In this document: piece after piece, positions 35,220-46,362 of the stretch
Numbering within the stretch: position 1 is the first letter of the stretch
Layout of the letters: the number at the start of each line of letters is the position of its first letter
Source: Knoxdaviesia capensis
Taxonomy: Eukaryota; Ascomycota; Sordariomycetes; Microascales; Gondwanamycetaceae
Length of the DNA: 64,000 bases
Reading direction: 5' to 3'
NCBI GenBank assembly: GCA_001510575.1
Contig: LNGK01000002.1
Location: 2,406,144 to 2,470,143, forward strand
Program-made: the position numbers and the translations under genes
Notes under the pieces: generated by a model
Databases searched by the model: none
Seen by the model: only the letters and a program-made list of their open reading frames with translations
Told to the model about the DNA's origin: nothing

Positions 35220-38200
35220 TGGACAATGAGTGGCTTGCAGCAACAGGTCAGTCAATGACACTCAGCTACACAAAAAGGAAGCAAACAATTAGTCGGCCGA
35301 AGAAAAAAGGGAAGCAGAAAGAGGGCGGCAGTAGTTCAAGATTGAAGCGCCACAAGTGAAGACAATTGAGTCGGAGAAAGAGGAACAGAAAACCGAGTCC
35401 CCGGAAAATTCGTCACGCAATGTTACAACCAACAGCAACTGGCAAGCTTTCGACTCATTCTCAATTGACTCTTATGACCAACAATTTTTTCTTTCGTGCA
35501 TTTTTTCCTCCGTCCTCACACAGAAATAAGCCGAAATCGGATAGCTCCGACCCATAAAAAACCACCTACCCTGTATGAATAAATATGGGACTTTATATGT
35601 ATATCAAGTTGTCAAAATGGGCCGAATGTTTATCAGATCAAAAAGAGGGCCCGAAATATCGCAAAGCTGAGAAACAAAGCGAGGTTGAGTGAAGGGGGAG
35701 AATAGGTATCAAGGCTACGTAAAGTCCCGGTATCACGAGATTTACACGGCTCAATAGGCAAAGTGAGGAGAAACGCATTCAAGAAATGAGGGGAAGGAGG
35801 GACCAAGCCGAAACGCCGGACAACCACCGCTTAAACAAGATTACTTTTTTGGGCAAGAGCCGAGAGGGAGAGAAGGTGCAGAATCAAGGGGAAGACAATC
35901 AGACTTCCCCAAAAGATACTTGTACTCGTACATGCAAAATGGAGTAAGACCAACGTCGGTGATTGGGCCTTGGGCCGATGATGGCCTTGTGTGGGTGTGG
36001 CTGAAAGTGTGGCACCCTGGAAGAGACGAATTGGAGTCAACCTGTGGTGAGTTTGGTACGGGTACCGAAAGGGTATATAAGGCGTGGGCGCTGGCTGCAG
36101 CTAAATCCAGGCACTGCCGGCACTATATTCGCTTCCGCAGCGAGCACCTGAGCGGTGAACACCACCACTACAAGAGTATCTCGTACTTAGATGTGTGTAC
36201 CAGTACTTCCACAGGTTCACAGCCACACCGGACAGAGCGGGCCGGCGTGGAAGAGGGCAGGAACACGAGCCGGCCGACGGCGGATCACACTTCCGGGGTT
36301 CGATGGCGGGGAAGCTGCACCTCGCCCGGGATAACGATGTGGATTCCCGTTTCGGGAAAAGATTGAAAGTCAGCATAACGGCAAGATCTTGGGCCAAGGG
36401 CCTATCACGGCCGAGGAACGGCATCCCGCAGACCAGAGTCTCCCAAAACGAGGGCAGAGAAAAAAAAAAAAAAAGAGAAAAAAAGGGTCCGTGAAGTGTG
36501 TTTGTTGGTCTTCCGATCAATCTTTTTTTTTTTTTAAAAAAAAAAGAAAAAGAAAAAAACCTCCGATACGAACCAGTGTACCTAAGGAGGAGTCAGTGGA
36601 ACTCTCAAGGCAGCAACGACCGAGGAGATCACCGCTTCTGAATTATCGGCCAATCGATTTTCAAAGAATCCGCCATCGTCTCACGAGTCTGAAAATGCGA
36701 AGTGAGTTGTGTGTGATCCACCTCCAATCAACTCTTCATCACTGTGCCGTCACTATCGCGAACTTTTTCTTTCTTAGCTTCACGACAACGGATTCCGGTT
36801 TATCGGTCCCAAACTTTAGGAAGAACCAACTCCTGTTAACTGGCGGGAAAAAACCGTTCAATGATACCATGCATCCGCGACAATAGATTCGTATTTGATT
36901 CAGGGTGCAAAATCACCGCAAATGCAGCTCCATGGCACGGACACTCCATACTGCCGCATTGGGGAGAGGTGTGTCTCTGGCCCTGATTCATCTCAATCGC
37001 ACGCTCGTGGCCCATCGTCATCCAATGATCAGCCGAAAACCAGAAATTCTCTCTCGTCTTTATCTAGGGGATATTCGAGCACCGGAGAACCATTCTGGTG
37101 GTGGTGGGGGCGTCCTCATTTACTTCGCGACTTGATAACTCGCTTCTGCCTGTGACGGTGGGCTAGATCCGGCATGCATCCATCCATTGTGGCGGTGACA
37201 TCTCGCAGCACAACCTCCAGTTCAACGTTCCAAATGCCCGAGCTGAAGCTGGTGAAGGCTGCCAACTGTCAACCATTGGCCAGCAAGCGGACGAAATCTT
37301 TTTTTTTTTTTCTTTCCTGCCCTGTCCCCGCGCTTCCTTCAGCCGCTCTGTCAGACCATATAAGACAACTGACTACCACGCAGTGGTTGCACGCCGGCCT
37401 CGGATGTCAGTCAAGCCGTCGGGCCTTGTCGATTCCGTCCTGTCAGCCATAGGTGAAGGAGTCTGGTTGACACTGTAGGTCTGGGCACCTTTCCCCGAGG
37501 CTTTCTTTCCGCGGGGCAACTTGGTGTTGACAATTGGCTGCTCCCGCCGGCGAGTTATCATGCAGGCTGCTCTGGGCTCCCGGCGGAATTCCATGCCATT
37601 CTCCCTCAAAGATAGCATTCACACACGCCTCTCCAGCCGTTCCTCGGGCTCGAAAATCCTCCGTGGTACGGTGGCCAAAGATTGATTGCCAAGCATGTTT
37701 ATTGGTCTACTGGAAAGATCGTGAGTGTTGTGCTGGTTTTCCCTGGCACATATACACTTTGGTGGAATCCTGGTTAGGCGGTTTGCTGATGCGCATTCCC
37801 ACACCCCCCACCGTATACTGTATGCTGTTGCTTTTTGTGACTGAGTGGTGAGTACCGGCATGCAGGTAGGGTATGATCGAGACAAATTTCTCTATCAGGA
37901 GTATCATTTGTGGACACCTGCGAATACCGGTCATCGAGCTGCTGACAAAGGGTTGCATGCATACGGCTGGACCTTCAAATTGTGAAGGCCTGTCTCGATG
38001 ATCATAGGCTGCCGGCTTGGTGTCCAACGGATCATCATGCCAGAAACAAACCTCGATAGGCGGGCACAGGGACTGTCGTCGGTAGGTACAACAGCGATAG
38101 GAAGTGAGTCTGATGCCCGCCCTACGGGGCGATTGCATCAGAGCATAGATTTACGGGATACGAATGGAAACATTGACAAATATCAAGCATCCTCTCCAGT

Positions 38201-38428
38201 TCATCTTCCTTCGTCTCCTCTCACATCCAATCACTATCCCTCCACCAGGCAGTTTACTGTACACTCCCTGTGTTCCACAAGCCGAGGCTCGTTGTTGTCG
38301 GTACTGGTGCCGTCCTGCGCCTCTTCATTCGATTATCCACAAATCGAGGGGGGTATTTCCGGACAAGGATGGCTGGGAGTATGTGGACACACTCATACAA
38401 CGCCTATTTGTCACGATGAAGACCACAA

Positions 38429-38463
38429 AAAAAAAAAGGAAACAAAGACCCCAGCTTCGGGGT
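38429..38463 (+). other. A-tract followed by a CCCC/GGGG hairpin
   Basis: After a run of A and a short purine stretch, ACCCC (38,448-38,452), loop AGCTTC and GGGGT (38,459-38,463) can form a 5-bp GC-rich hairpin. A similar arrangement with the same AGCTTCGG core occurs at 39,121-39,159. Confidence 0.4.
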
Positions 38464-39120
38464 GTGAAGACATTCCAGCACGGCAACGGGAGAAAATGCT
38501 CAAGCCAAGAGCACAACAGAACCCAACAAACCGTACCGGCGGGATGACAGGTGCTATGCCTGGGCCCCGGGAAGGACTGTGTGTTATGTACAGTACTCGT
38601 CCATATCTCAGCGGCGGAACAGGGTCTGGGAATGCATGCAATATTGGCCGGCTAGGCTGTCTCGATCTGCGGGAATACAGCCAGTCAGCCCTCCCCCACA
38701 TGCTCCATCCATGTATGCAGCAGCAGAATCTCCGTGGAGGGGATAAACGTTTATCACGACTGACATGCCATCGACCGCCCACCGCCATCGTTCCAAGCCC
38801 AGTCCTGCACCCAAAGCCCGGGATATCTGCACGGCGAGTCTCAACTGAGACTAGACCACGGCGTTTTTTCCCCCCTCGTGTTTTTCTTTCTTCTGTGCTG
38901 GTGTAAGAAACGTGGGATGCAGGTGCATGCCTGCCAGCGCAGGACCTACTCCCAAAGAGGCACCCCAGCCATGGCGATACCTGCATGGGAAGACCCAGAA
39001 AAAAAAAAGGAGAACCACCTTGAGAATGACGTCTCGGGAAAAGGACCTGCTGGACGGTCCTTTGGCTCCTCTTACGGACAAGCGGGGTTCTGGGGGGAGA
39101 TCCAGCCGCCCAAAGGACCA

Positions 39121-39159
39121 AAAGAAAAAGAAAAGAAAAAAAAGCCAGCTTCGGGCTGG
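39121..39159 (+). other. A-rich tract followed by a CCAGC/GCTGG hairpin
   Basis: A 20-base A/G tract is followed by CCAGC (39,145-39,149), loop TTCGG and GCTGG (39,155-39,159). The loop core is shared with the hairpin at 38,448-38,463. Function unknown. Confidence 0.4.
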
Positions 39160-42100
39160 GGTTCCGAGATGCGAGACTTGGCCGAAAACGGGAAAAGACA
39201 AGCACCTGAACTGAACCGAACGTGCATGACCGAGCCTTCGGTGGTCCAGTTTGCTTTTGCATGCAGGGAGAGCCGGTATTGTGATATATCAGGTTTGTGA
39301 ACGGTGTGGGCAGTTGTGTCTCGTCCGTGGAGGGCAGGTCAGTCGAGGCCGGTCAGCCTGAGCCACACATAAACTGGACGACCATATCGGGAGGTCGTGG
39401 TAGTGTAGATTACACAAGCAGATATATTGATATTGGGCTTTCGGCGATCTTGGGGCCAATATCACGGCGGCAATTTCGCGGTTTAATCCGCCTCGCGGCT
39501 GGGCTTACTTGCGGCCTGTGGGTGACTTCCACACCACCACCACGCGTCGAATCCGACCGCCCAGAGCAGCCGCCGGCTGAACCTAGTACGATGCCCTTTT
39601 TGGTCGAATGTAACGCCGGCTGGTGCAGTACCCGGAGTGCACTATATTGGGATCGGCCTATGGACAGGAGAGTGTGATGGTGGGTGGTGGCAGGTTACGC
39701 GCATGCCAAACGCCGTCTGTCGACTGACACCATCTAAGCCGTAACATGGCTATCCTTGCCCTTGATTGTCTAATCACACAAACGAGACACTTCCTATATT
39801 TTTCTTTTCTTTCGAGTCAGCCTTGGAAGGGCGGGCCAAGTGAGAAGATTGTGCTTGATGTGTTCAGTGCGCGGCAAACACTGGCGTTTCCCACACACAC
39901 CCCGACACTTTGGATGCGGCCCCGGAGATTCAGTCGTCGGACGCCCACAGACTGGGATAGCGGGCGGAAACCCCTCCTCCGCTTCCTCCTCCTTGTCCTC
40001 AGGTGGGAATACCAAATTTTTTTCCTGGGGAGGGGGAGGGTGGATTTCACTTCTTTTTTTTTTTTTCTCTCTTTGTTTAATTTATCTAATTTGTATCTTG
40101 ATTTCCTGGGCGGCTTGCTTTTGGCCCCCGACCCCTTGTCTCCATGCGTGTCTGGCCCCATGTTCCTCCTCTCTACAGAAATGGAACTATCGCCCAGTGG
40201 ACTGATGATTTGCGCTGTCGACAGGAAATAGTGTCTCGTTTAGCAGGTTGCGCGAGCCAGAACCGTAGTTCCAGATCTGTTCCCCACTGGCTCTGTGTGG
40301 GAGTGAGCCTTCTGACGAGGCGGGGCTAGGGCTGGGAAGGGTTTAGGGGATGTATATCTTGCATCTTACTTGCTGCACTTCGCTCTCAACTTCGCTTAGA
40401 CCTGCTCGTCTGTTTCGCCGTGTTGATGCCGGCGTTGGCGTCAGAGCCAGAGAGAACTGTATGCCGCAGCTAGTGGCGGAGGGCAGAGAGAAAGCGCGGA
40501 AGGACATAGTGTGTGGCCTGCTGCTCTCAAAGTCCTTCTTAATTCACGCGCCGGACTTATGGGAGGTGACGGACGACGGCGTTATATGGAGTCAGTCCTC
40601 GGCAGTCATTCTCCCAGGATGCTTCAAACAAAACAACTGCGCCTCGCCCCCACCGGCCAAAACAAGATACTGATTGATTGATTTCTGCCTTTACAAGCGC
40701 GACTAGCTGTCACACAGCCGCTGAACAAAATCCCGTCACAGTGGGTGGCGGAACAAACGGCGAAGATACACTTTAGATGAACGGACTATGCCTAAACATC
40801 TCTCTTGATTTAGTGACGCCAGCAAGCCAACCAGAAAACTTAACTAGCAAGATCAAAATTTAGAGCGGTGAACCCCTTTCCAGCCCCGAACCTTTTAGGC
40901 ACTCCGGCCGGCCCAGGATAGGCCGGGTGTCAGAGAAACAGACAGGCCCCAACCATCCCGGACGGTCGTGACCTGCTGCTCATCGATAGGCCCACCACGT
41001 GCACTCTGGATATCAAAGTATGTTGTATTTGCCTCTGATGTCTGTCCACTCTATAGCACCGGATCCAGGATCTACCTGGCTGATATTCATGGTGGGCTGG
41101 GTAATTTTGACACAGAAGGGAAAACCAGACTACAGAAACCTTAGCTGGGTTACGCTCCATCTTCGTGGGGCAGTTGGGGGGAGAGGAGGCGGACCTTTAC
41201 CGAAGCTTTGGTGTTCAACACTACCACTAGAGAGATTTTGTCTGTTCATGCCGGGCCTGGTTCTGAGTAGGAGGTCTATCCGTTCTCCGGCTGAGACTTT
41301 TGGACACCGGCGCTACGGTGATATATGTGTGATTGAAGAGAACTGGACTATGGAATCTGTTCGATTAAGGGCGGTTGAAGAGAAAAAAACAACCAAAAAA
41401 AACTTCACGTCTATCATCTGCACAGCATGTATAGCAGCATCGTGATGCAGAGACGAGCCCGACTTACATCTCACAGGCCGGCATTCTTTCAAGGTTTGAC
41501 CCCCGTAGCACGGTTCACGGGTAGTTATAGTAACCCCAGGAAAAAAGAAACCTGCTCAACATCATTCTCAGCCTCTCGGGGTGGTGGTGTGTCGACACCA
41601 GTTCAAATCAAGCTTGTTCGCCGAAAAGTAATAATTACAGATCGCAAGAAACACAGACAACATGTGTGTGTCATACGGGGAATCAATGAACCCCCGCTTC
41701 AGCCGGGTACCGTCCAGCAAAGACTCAACCAGCCTAACCAGCAGCCGGCCCGTTAAGGCCTCAGATCCAGCCCATCTCCACTGGGCCCCCGGCGGCATAT
41801 CTTGGGGGGGAAGAGGGGGGAGCGACGAACGAGCCAGCCATGCAGCGTCCATTGATGAACCTTGATGCACAGTCCTCACTCTCGAAGCAGATGGGAAATG
41901 GATGAATATGGAAAATTACGCTGAACCACACCCTTCAATGTGTGATGCGTTCTGGCTTCTAGCAGTGACGACCCCGTATCGATATATCGAAGATCCCACA
42001 TCCAAACGACTCGCAGAGGCGAAGCTGATAAAGCAATAAATTGAAAAATTGGCCCGTCGGATGGTTGACATGTCAACTCAAGTCTTGGGTAGCATCAAGA

Positions 42101-42884
42101 ACCAAAGAAATACATATAAAATATCAACCTTCATTTAAAGCACGAACAACGAGAGAGGGGTGCGTCTAAACAAAAAAAAAATGTTTATACTATATCGACC
42201 AGAGACCAAACAAAAGTAAGAATAACAAAAAAAGAGAAAATTAGAACCCTGCTATCACAGAATAGAACACTCCCGGCCCCCTCGTCTCTCTCTCTCCCCT
42301 AAATCAGCCTTGCCAACGCGGACCCGGACGGACCAGGCAGCCTAATGTCTAGAGAAATAAAATCTATAGTTGAAAAAAAAAGAAAGCAGAGCAAAAATTA
42401 CAGGGAAAGGTAAACCAGATGTGCAAGCAACAAACCCCAACAGAAAATCAGTAGCAACGGAAAAAAAACGAAACCGAGAACTCTGACATGAACCAAGTCG
42501 TGTAGAAACTGGAAAAGACTAAAACTAAACAATGTAACAGGGGGGGGGGAACAGCAGTAACCGCGATGTCGCACCAGAACGCATAGCAGAACCCAGGGCA
42601 TGAAAGTCGTGATATGCATTGCTCAAGATAAAAACGAAAGAAGGAAAGGAAAAAAAGACGAACGCCACGCATGGCTATAGAGCAGTCGTAAAGGAGTGAA
42701 AAGAAAAGAAGATAAAAATGGAGGAAACCATCAAAAAAAGAATCAAAAAATGGAAGAGCTCAAGCAAGCTCGCTCACGCACCGATGGCGCGTTCACAGTA
42801 ACGCCGGCCGAATCCGAAGGGTGTATGTAATAAGACAAGAACAAAAAGAAAGACCACAGCACAAGAAGGAAGCACCAGCTGCGC

Positions 42885-43932
42885 CTAGACCAGGCGTCGC
42901 TGCACGCGGCTGGCCTCGCAGGGCAGCCGACACCGGGGGCACTCGAAGTTGTTCCGGCGCACGACGATGCGGTCGAGGCAGCGCTGGCAGCGCCACCAGT
43001 CCTTCTTGACGGAGCGGTCGTCGAAGGTGGCGGCCGCGGCGGCCTCCTCGGCGGCCATCGGCGACGAGCTCGACCCGGGCGTCGACCCGGACCCGGAGCC
43101 CTTCTTGCTCAGGTCCTCCTTGTGGTACTGGCGGTAGTGGTCGCGCAGGTGGTCGCGGCGGTGGAACGGCGAGTCCTCCTTCGACCGCGAGCACCGCGAG
43201 TAGTCGCAGAAGAACCGCTGCTTCTTGTCCGCCGGCAGGTGCACGTGGTGGTAGTGGCGGTCCAGGTCGGCCTTCCGCTTGAACGGCTTCGCCGTGCAGC
43301 CGGGAAACAGGCACGTGTATCCGGCGGGAACATGACTAACACGGGAGGAAAGAGAACAGACAAAAACACGTTAGCTGATGATGTACAGATGAAAAGAGCG
43401 AGTGACTGGTGCTCTCCGGTCACGATTGCTCCAGAAGCTGCCGTCCCTGTTCTACAGGTCGGGCTGAAAAGGAGCCGGTGCTGGGTAAAGAAAAAGAAAA
43501 AACGTACTGGCTTCGCGAGGATGGCGTCGGGACAGGCGTTCCGGTTACCTCGCTGGTCTGGTGAGAGATGGACGCGGACGAGCTGGCCTCTGTGAACTCC
43601 CACATGGCATCGTCCTGGGAAATAGACGGGTCGTAGGGCGAATAGTACGGTCCGGCGGCCCCGGTCTGGTCGACGGCGTCGTAGGCATAGTCGGGGGGAG
43701 AGCCGGCCACCGACTGCGCGAAGCCCGGATCGGGACTCAGCATGTAGCTTGGGGTATGGGTGGTGTAGGACGGGTATGAGCTGGAGTAGCTGTCCTCGTT
43801 GCTTTCCCTCGAGAAGGTGCGGGCCATGGGCTGGGTGTCGTAGGTCTCCCACGTCTCCGGGAAGGCCAGGTCGATGTAGTTCTCGTGGTGCTCCAGGTCG
43901 TACGATAGGCCGCCTCGAGGGTAGTGAGCCAT
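42885..43932 (-). CDS. C2H2 zinc-finger protein with C-terminal Cys-rich element
   Basis: Two exons, 43,932-43,508 and 43,335-42,885, give 291 residues. The intron (172 bp) has a GTACGT donor, a GCTAAC branch site at 43,375-43,370 and a TAG acceptor, and splits a His codon. The N-terminal half is Ser/Tyr/Pro-rich and acidic, in the style of an activation region. Finger 1 is C150-x4-C155-x13-H169-x4-H174, with PFKRKADLDRHYHHVH. Finger 2 is C185-x4-C190-x17-H208-x4-H213, with FHRRDHLRDHYRQYH. After a Ser/Gly/Ala linker, DWWRCQRCLDRI and FECPRC give C258-x2-C261-x12-C274-x2-C277, a possible third zinc site. This layout occurs in a group of fungal C2H2 proteins, likely nuclear transcription factors; I cannot name the orthologue or its targets. 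The start ATG has a good context (CACAATGG). Confidence 0.88.
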
Positions 43933-46331
43933 TGTGAAGAGCTGGGGAGGTGGTCGTGGTAGGAAGAGAGAGAGAGAGAGGTGTGGTTGTTCGGTTTGCT
44001 TGGGGAGAGTTGGATGCGTGGTGTGGACCAGCTATGCCAGGAGGTGAGTTTGCAGGATGGTTGAGAAGAGTTGGAGGACAGTGATGGTGAAGGCAGGAAG
44101 GCTTCTTGTGTATTGAACGCAAGAAACGCAGAAGACGGATGATGAAAGACAGAAGTGATGATGATTGAGAGTTGGAATGGGAAACGATGGGGGAGGGGAC
44201 GAGTCCTATATATACTTGGAAGAGGTTGAGTGTGGATGGTAGTGAAGGACGGTGTTAGACGGAGGATGTTAGAGAAATATAGAGAAATAAAAATATGTAA
44301 GTTTCAAAAAATAAGAATAGAAAAATATGGGGTGTAGGATTATAGGGACGGTTTATAAGGGGGTAGCTCCGATAGCAGGAGAAAGAGTGTAGGTATGCAG
44401 GCAGGAGAGATGTAGCAGATGGGCGAGGACTAGGAGTGTGGTGGAGGAGGTGGTGGAAGCCGCCTATGTACTGTAGTGGGAGCAGGATGTATTCAGAGTC
44501 AAACTGGCATTCGGGACTATGAAGAAACAACTGGTCGGGTCGGGGGTGTAGACAAGGAACGGGGTTTCTTGTTTATCGAAGAAAAGAGGTGGGCAGTCAA
44601 AGAAACAGTACTGTATGTATGGAGAGGACGGACGTGCAGAGAGGGTGTGTGTAAGTTGCTGAGGTGTGTTCAAAGACCCGGCCGTACAGACGAAAGCCTA
44701 TAGCGGATTGACAACTGCCTTTAGCGGAGTGGGGAGTGGAATTCAGGTGAAGACCAGGGGGGGTGAGAACTGGAAGCTGGAGCGGGTGTAAGTCCACACT
44801 ATAGCAGAAAGCTCTCTCGAATCTTGCTCGGGAGACACGCTCGGCAAGCGGGAGATTTCTGGATTTGATAGGGGGGGATGGCTTGTCCTTTTTATCTTTA
44901 TCTTTATTTTTTATTTCCAAGTGGAAGAAATCGATAAAAGGCACGAGGTGGTGGGCGACAACGGGCAACGGAGATCTAAGAGACACGGGATATCTGGCGT
45001 GGCGAGTTGGTATTTGATCGTTGAGCCGTCGTGCTGCGACTTTCTTTGCCGGGGAAAAGATCACAGTGACACGAGAAAAAAAAGAAGAAGAAAAAGGATT
45101 TTAGCGGCGGAGTGTATAAGACAAGTCCTTCGTCGACAGCTTTGGTCGACGGAAATCTGAAATGGACTGGGGAGGTTGAGGGTGTTGTTGAGCAGGCTAA
45201 CAGCGAAGCTTGTGCAGAGGAGACAGACAGGATAAACAGATGAACAGAGATGTGAGACGAGATGCTTGGATGCAGTGAGGATGTGAGAATGTTTGAGGAT
45301 TTGAAGAGGAGGATCCGTGAAGTATATATAGAAATCTAGTCTTCACAGGAGTCGGAGCAACCTGATGCATTTCCATGAGATGGGAGAGAACGGGAGTGTC
45401 AAGACAACAAGACAAGCACGGTCGGCGGACGGTTAGAGACTCTCAAGGGTGGCAGACTTGGAGCAACGCGGAGAGGCGTGAAATTAGCAAGGCAGAAGAA
45501 TCTGGTCTTAGGAGGTGTGAGAATACACAGAACTGAAGAGCAGAAGATCCAATCTAGGAAATGTATGGAGGACTGGGTTGGAGACAGGAGCGGTGGTGGG
45601 AGGCCGGATGAGGACCTGAGAACCAGGACACATTGTGACGATGCTGCAGATTCTCTTGTGCAGTCTACACCTCGTGGATTTTAGTCTGGAACAGGTTAAT
45701 CAACAAGGGACAAACAAAAAGGTGGGATGGCCTCAAGTTCTCTCTCTCTCTCTCTCAGGTCTCAGTCTACAGCATCAAAAAAGAGAGGATGTGAGCCCAG
45801 GGGGTGCAGAGTGTGGGGGGGCGTGGCCTGCATGGAAGGAAACTCTGAAGACCCGACTGTAGACGGGCATCGCATCCCAGCCAGGCAAAAGAGAGAAACA
45901 GAAGAGGCACACCCATGCCATATTTCACACCCCATATGCCCGATGTGAGCATTGGACACTGCGATCATGGACTGAACACCCTTTAACAACGGTGACGAGG
46001 AGAGGAAGCCTCGTGGTCTGGCCAAAGAGTGTTAACAGTCCCCAGTTCGAGTAGGCTTTGTGCACAGAAAGGACGGAAACGTCCCTGTTCAGTAGGGAGG
46101 GAGGGAATGCAGAGGAGAAGATGTGAGACACAGCCAAAGGCTGGAACTGGCAAGTCCAGAACAGGAAGAAAAAAAAAAAACTCCCCCACGAAGTGAAACT
46201 TGGAAAACGCCTAGAAGGCTACACCAACGCGAAATTTTGGGGGGAGAGGGACGATCAAGGGATGAACTATGCAGAGTAAGACACAAAATGCTCGTATCTC
46301 AAGAGGGATGCCACCAGAAAGAAGGAAATCG

Positions 46332-46362
<31 letters not shown>

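Larger units (their letters stand above)
35112..42884. other. 7.8-kb stretch without a recognisable gene
   Basis: Contains the idpA promoter and leader on the right side of that gene and the 3' flank of the zinc-finger gene. A plus-strand TATATAA at 36,074-36,080 stands in good TATA-box surroundings, but I see no gene after it. A- and T-tracts are frequent (for example 36,463-36,476, 36,523-36,557, 38,427-38,437). Two long overlapping open frames (37,998-38,906 on +, 38,411-39,262 on -) have no familiar domains and read through A-tracts as runs of Lys or Phe; I do not call them genes. Confidence 0.55.

Noticed and set aside
35112..35261. In-frame 50-codon N-terminal extension of isocitrate dehydrogenase
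   Set aside because: The upstream codon at 35,261 is GTG and no ATG occurs before 35,111. The ATG at 35,111 gives a typical mitochondrial presequence.
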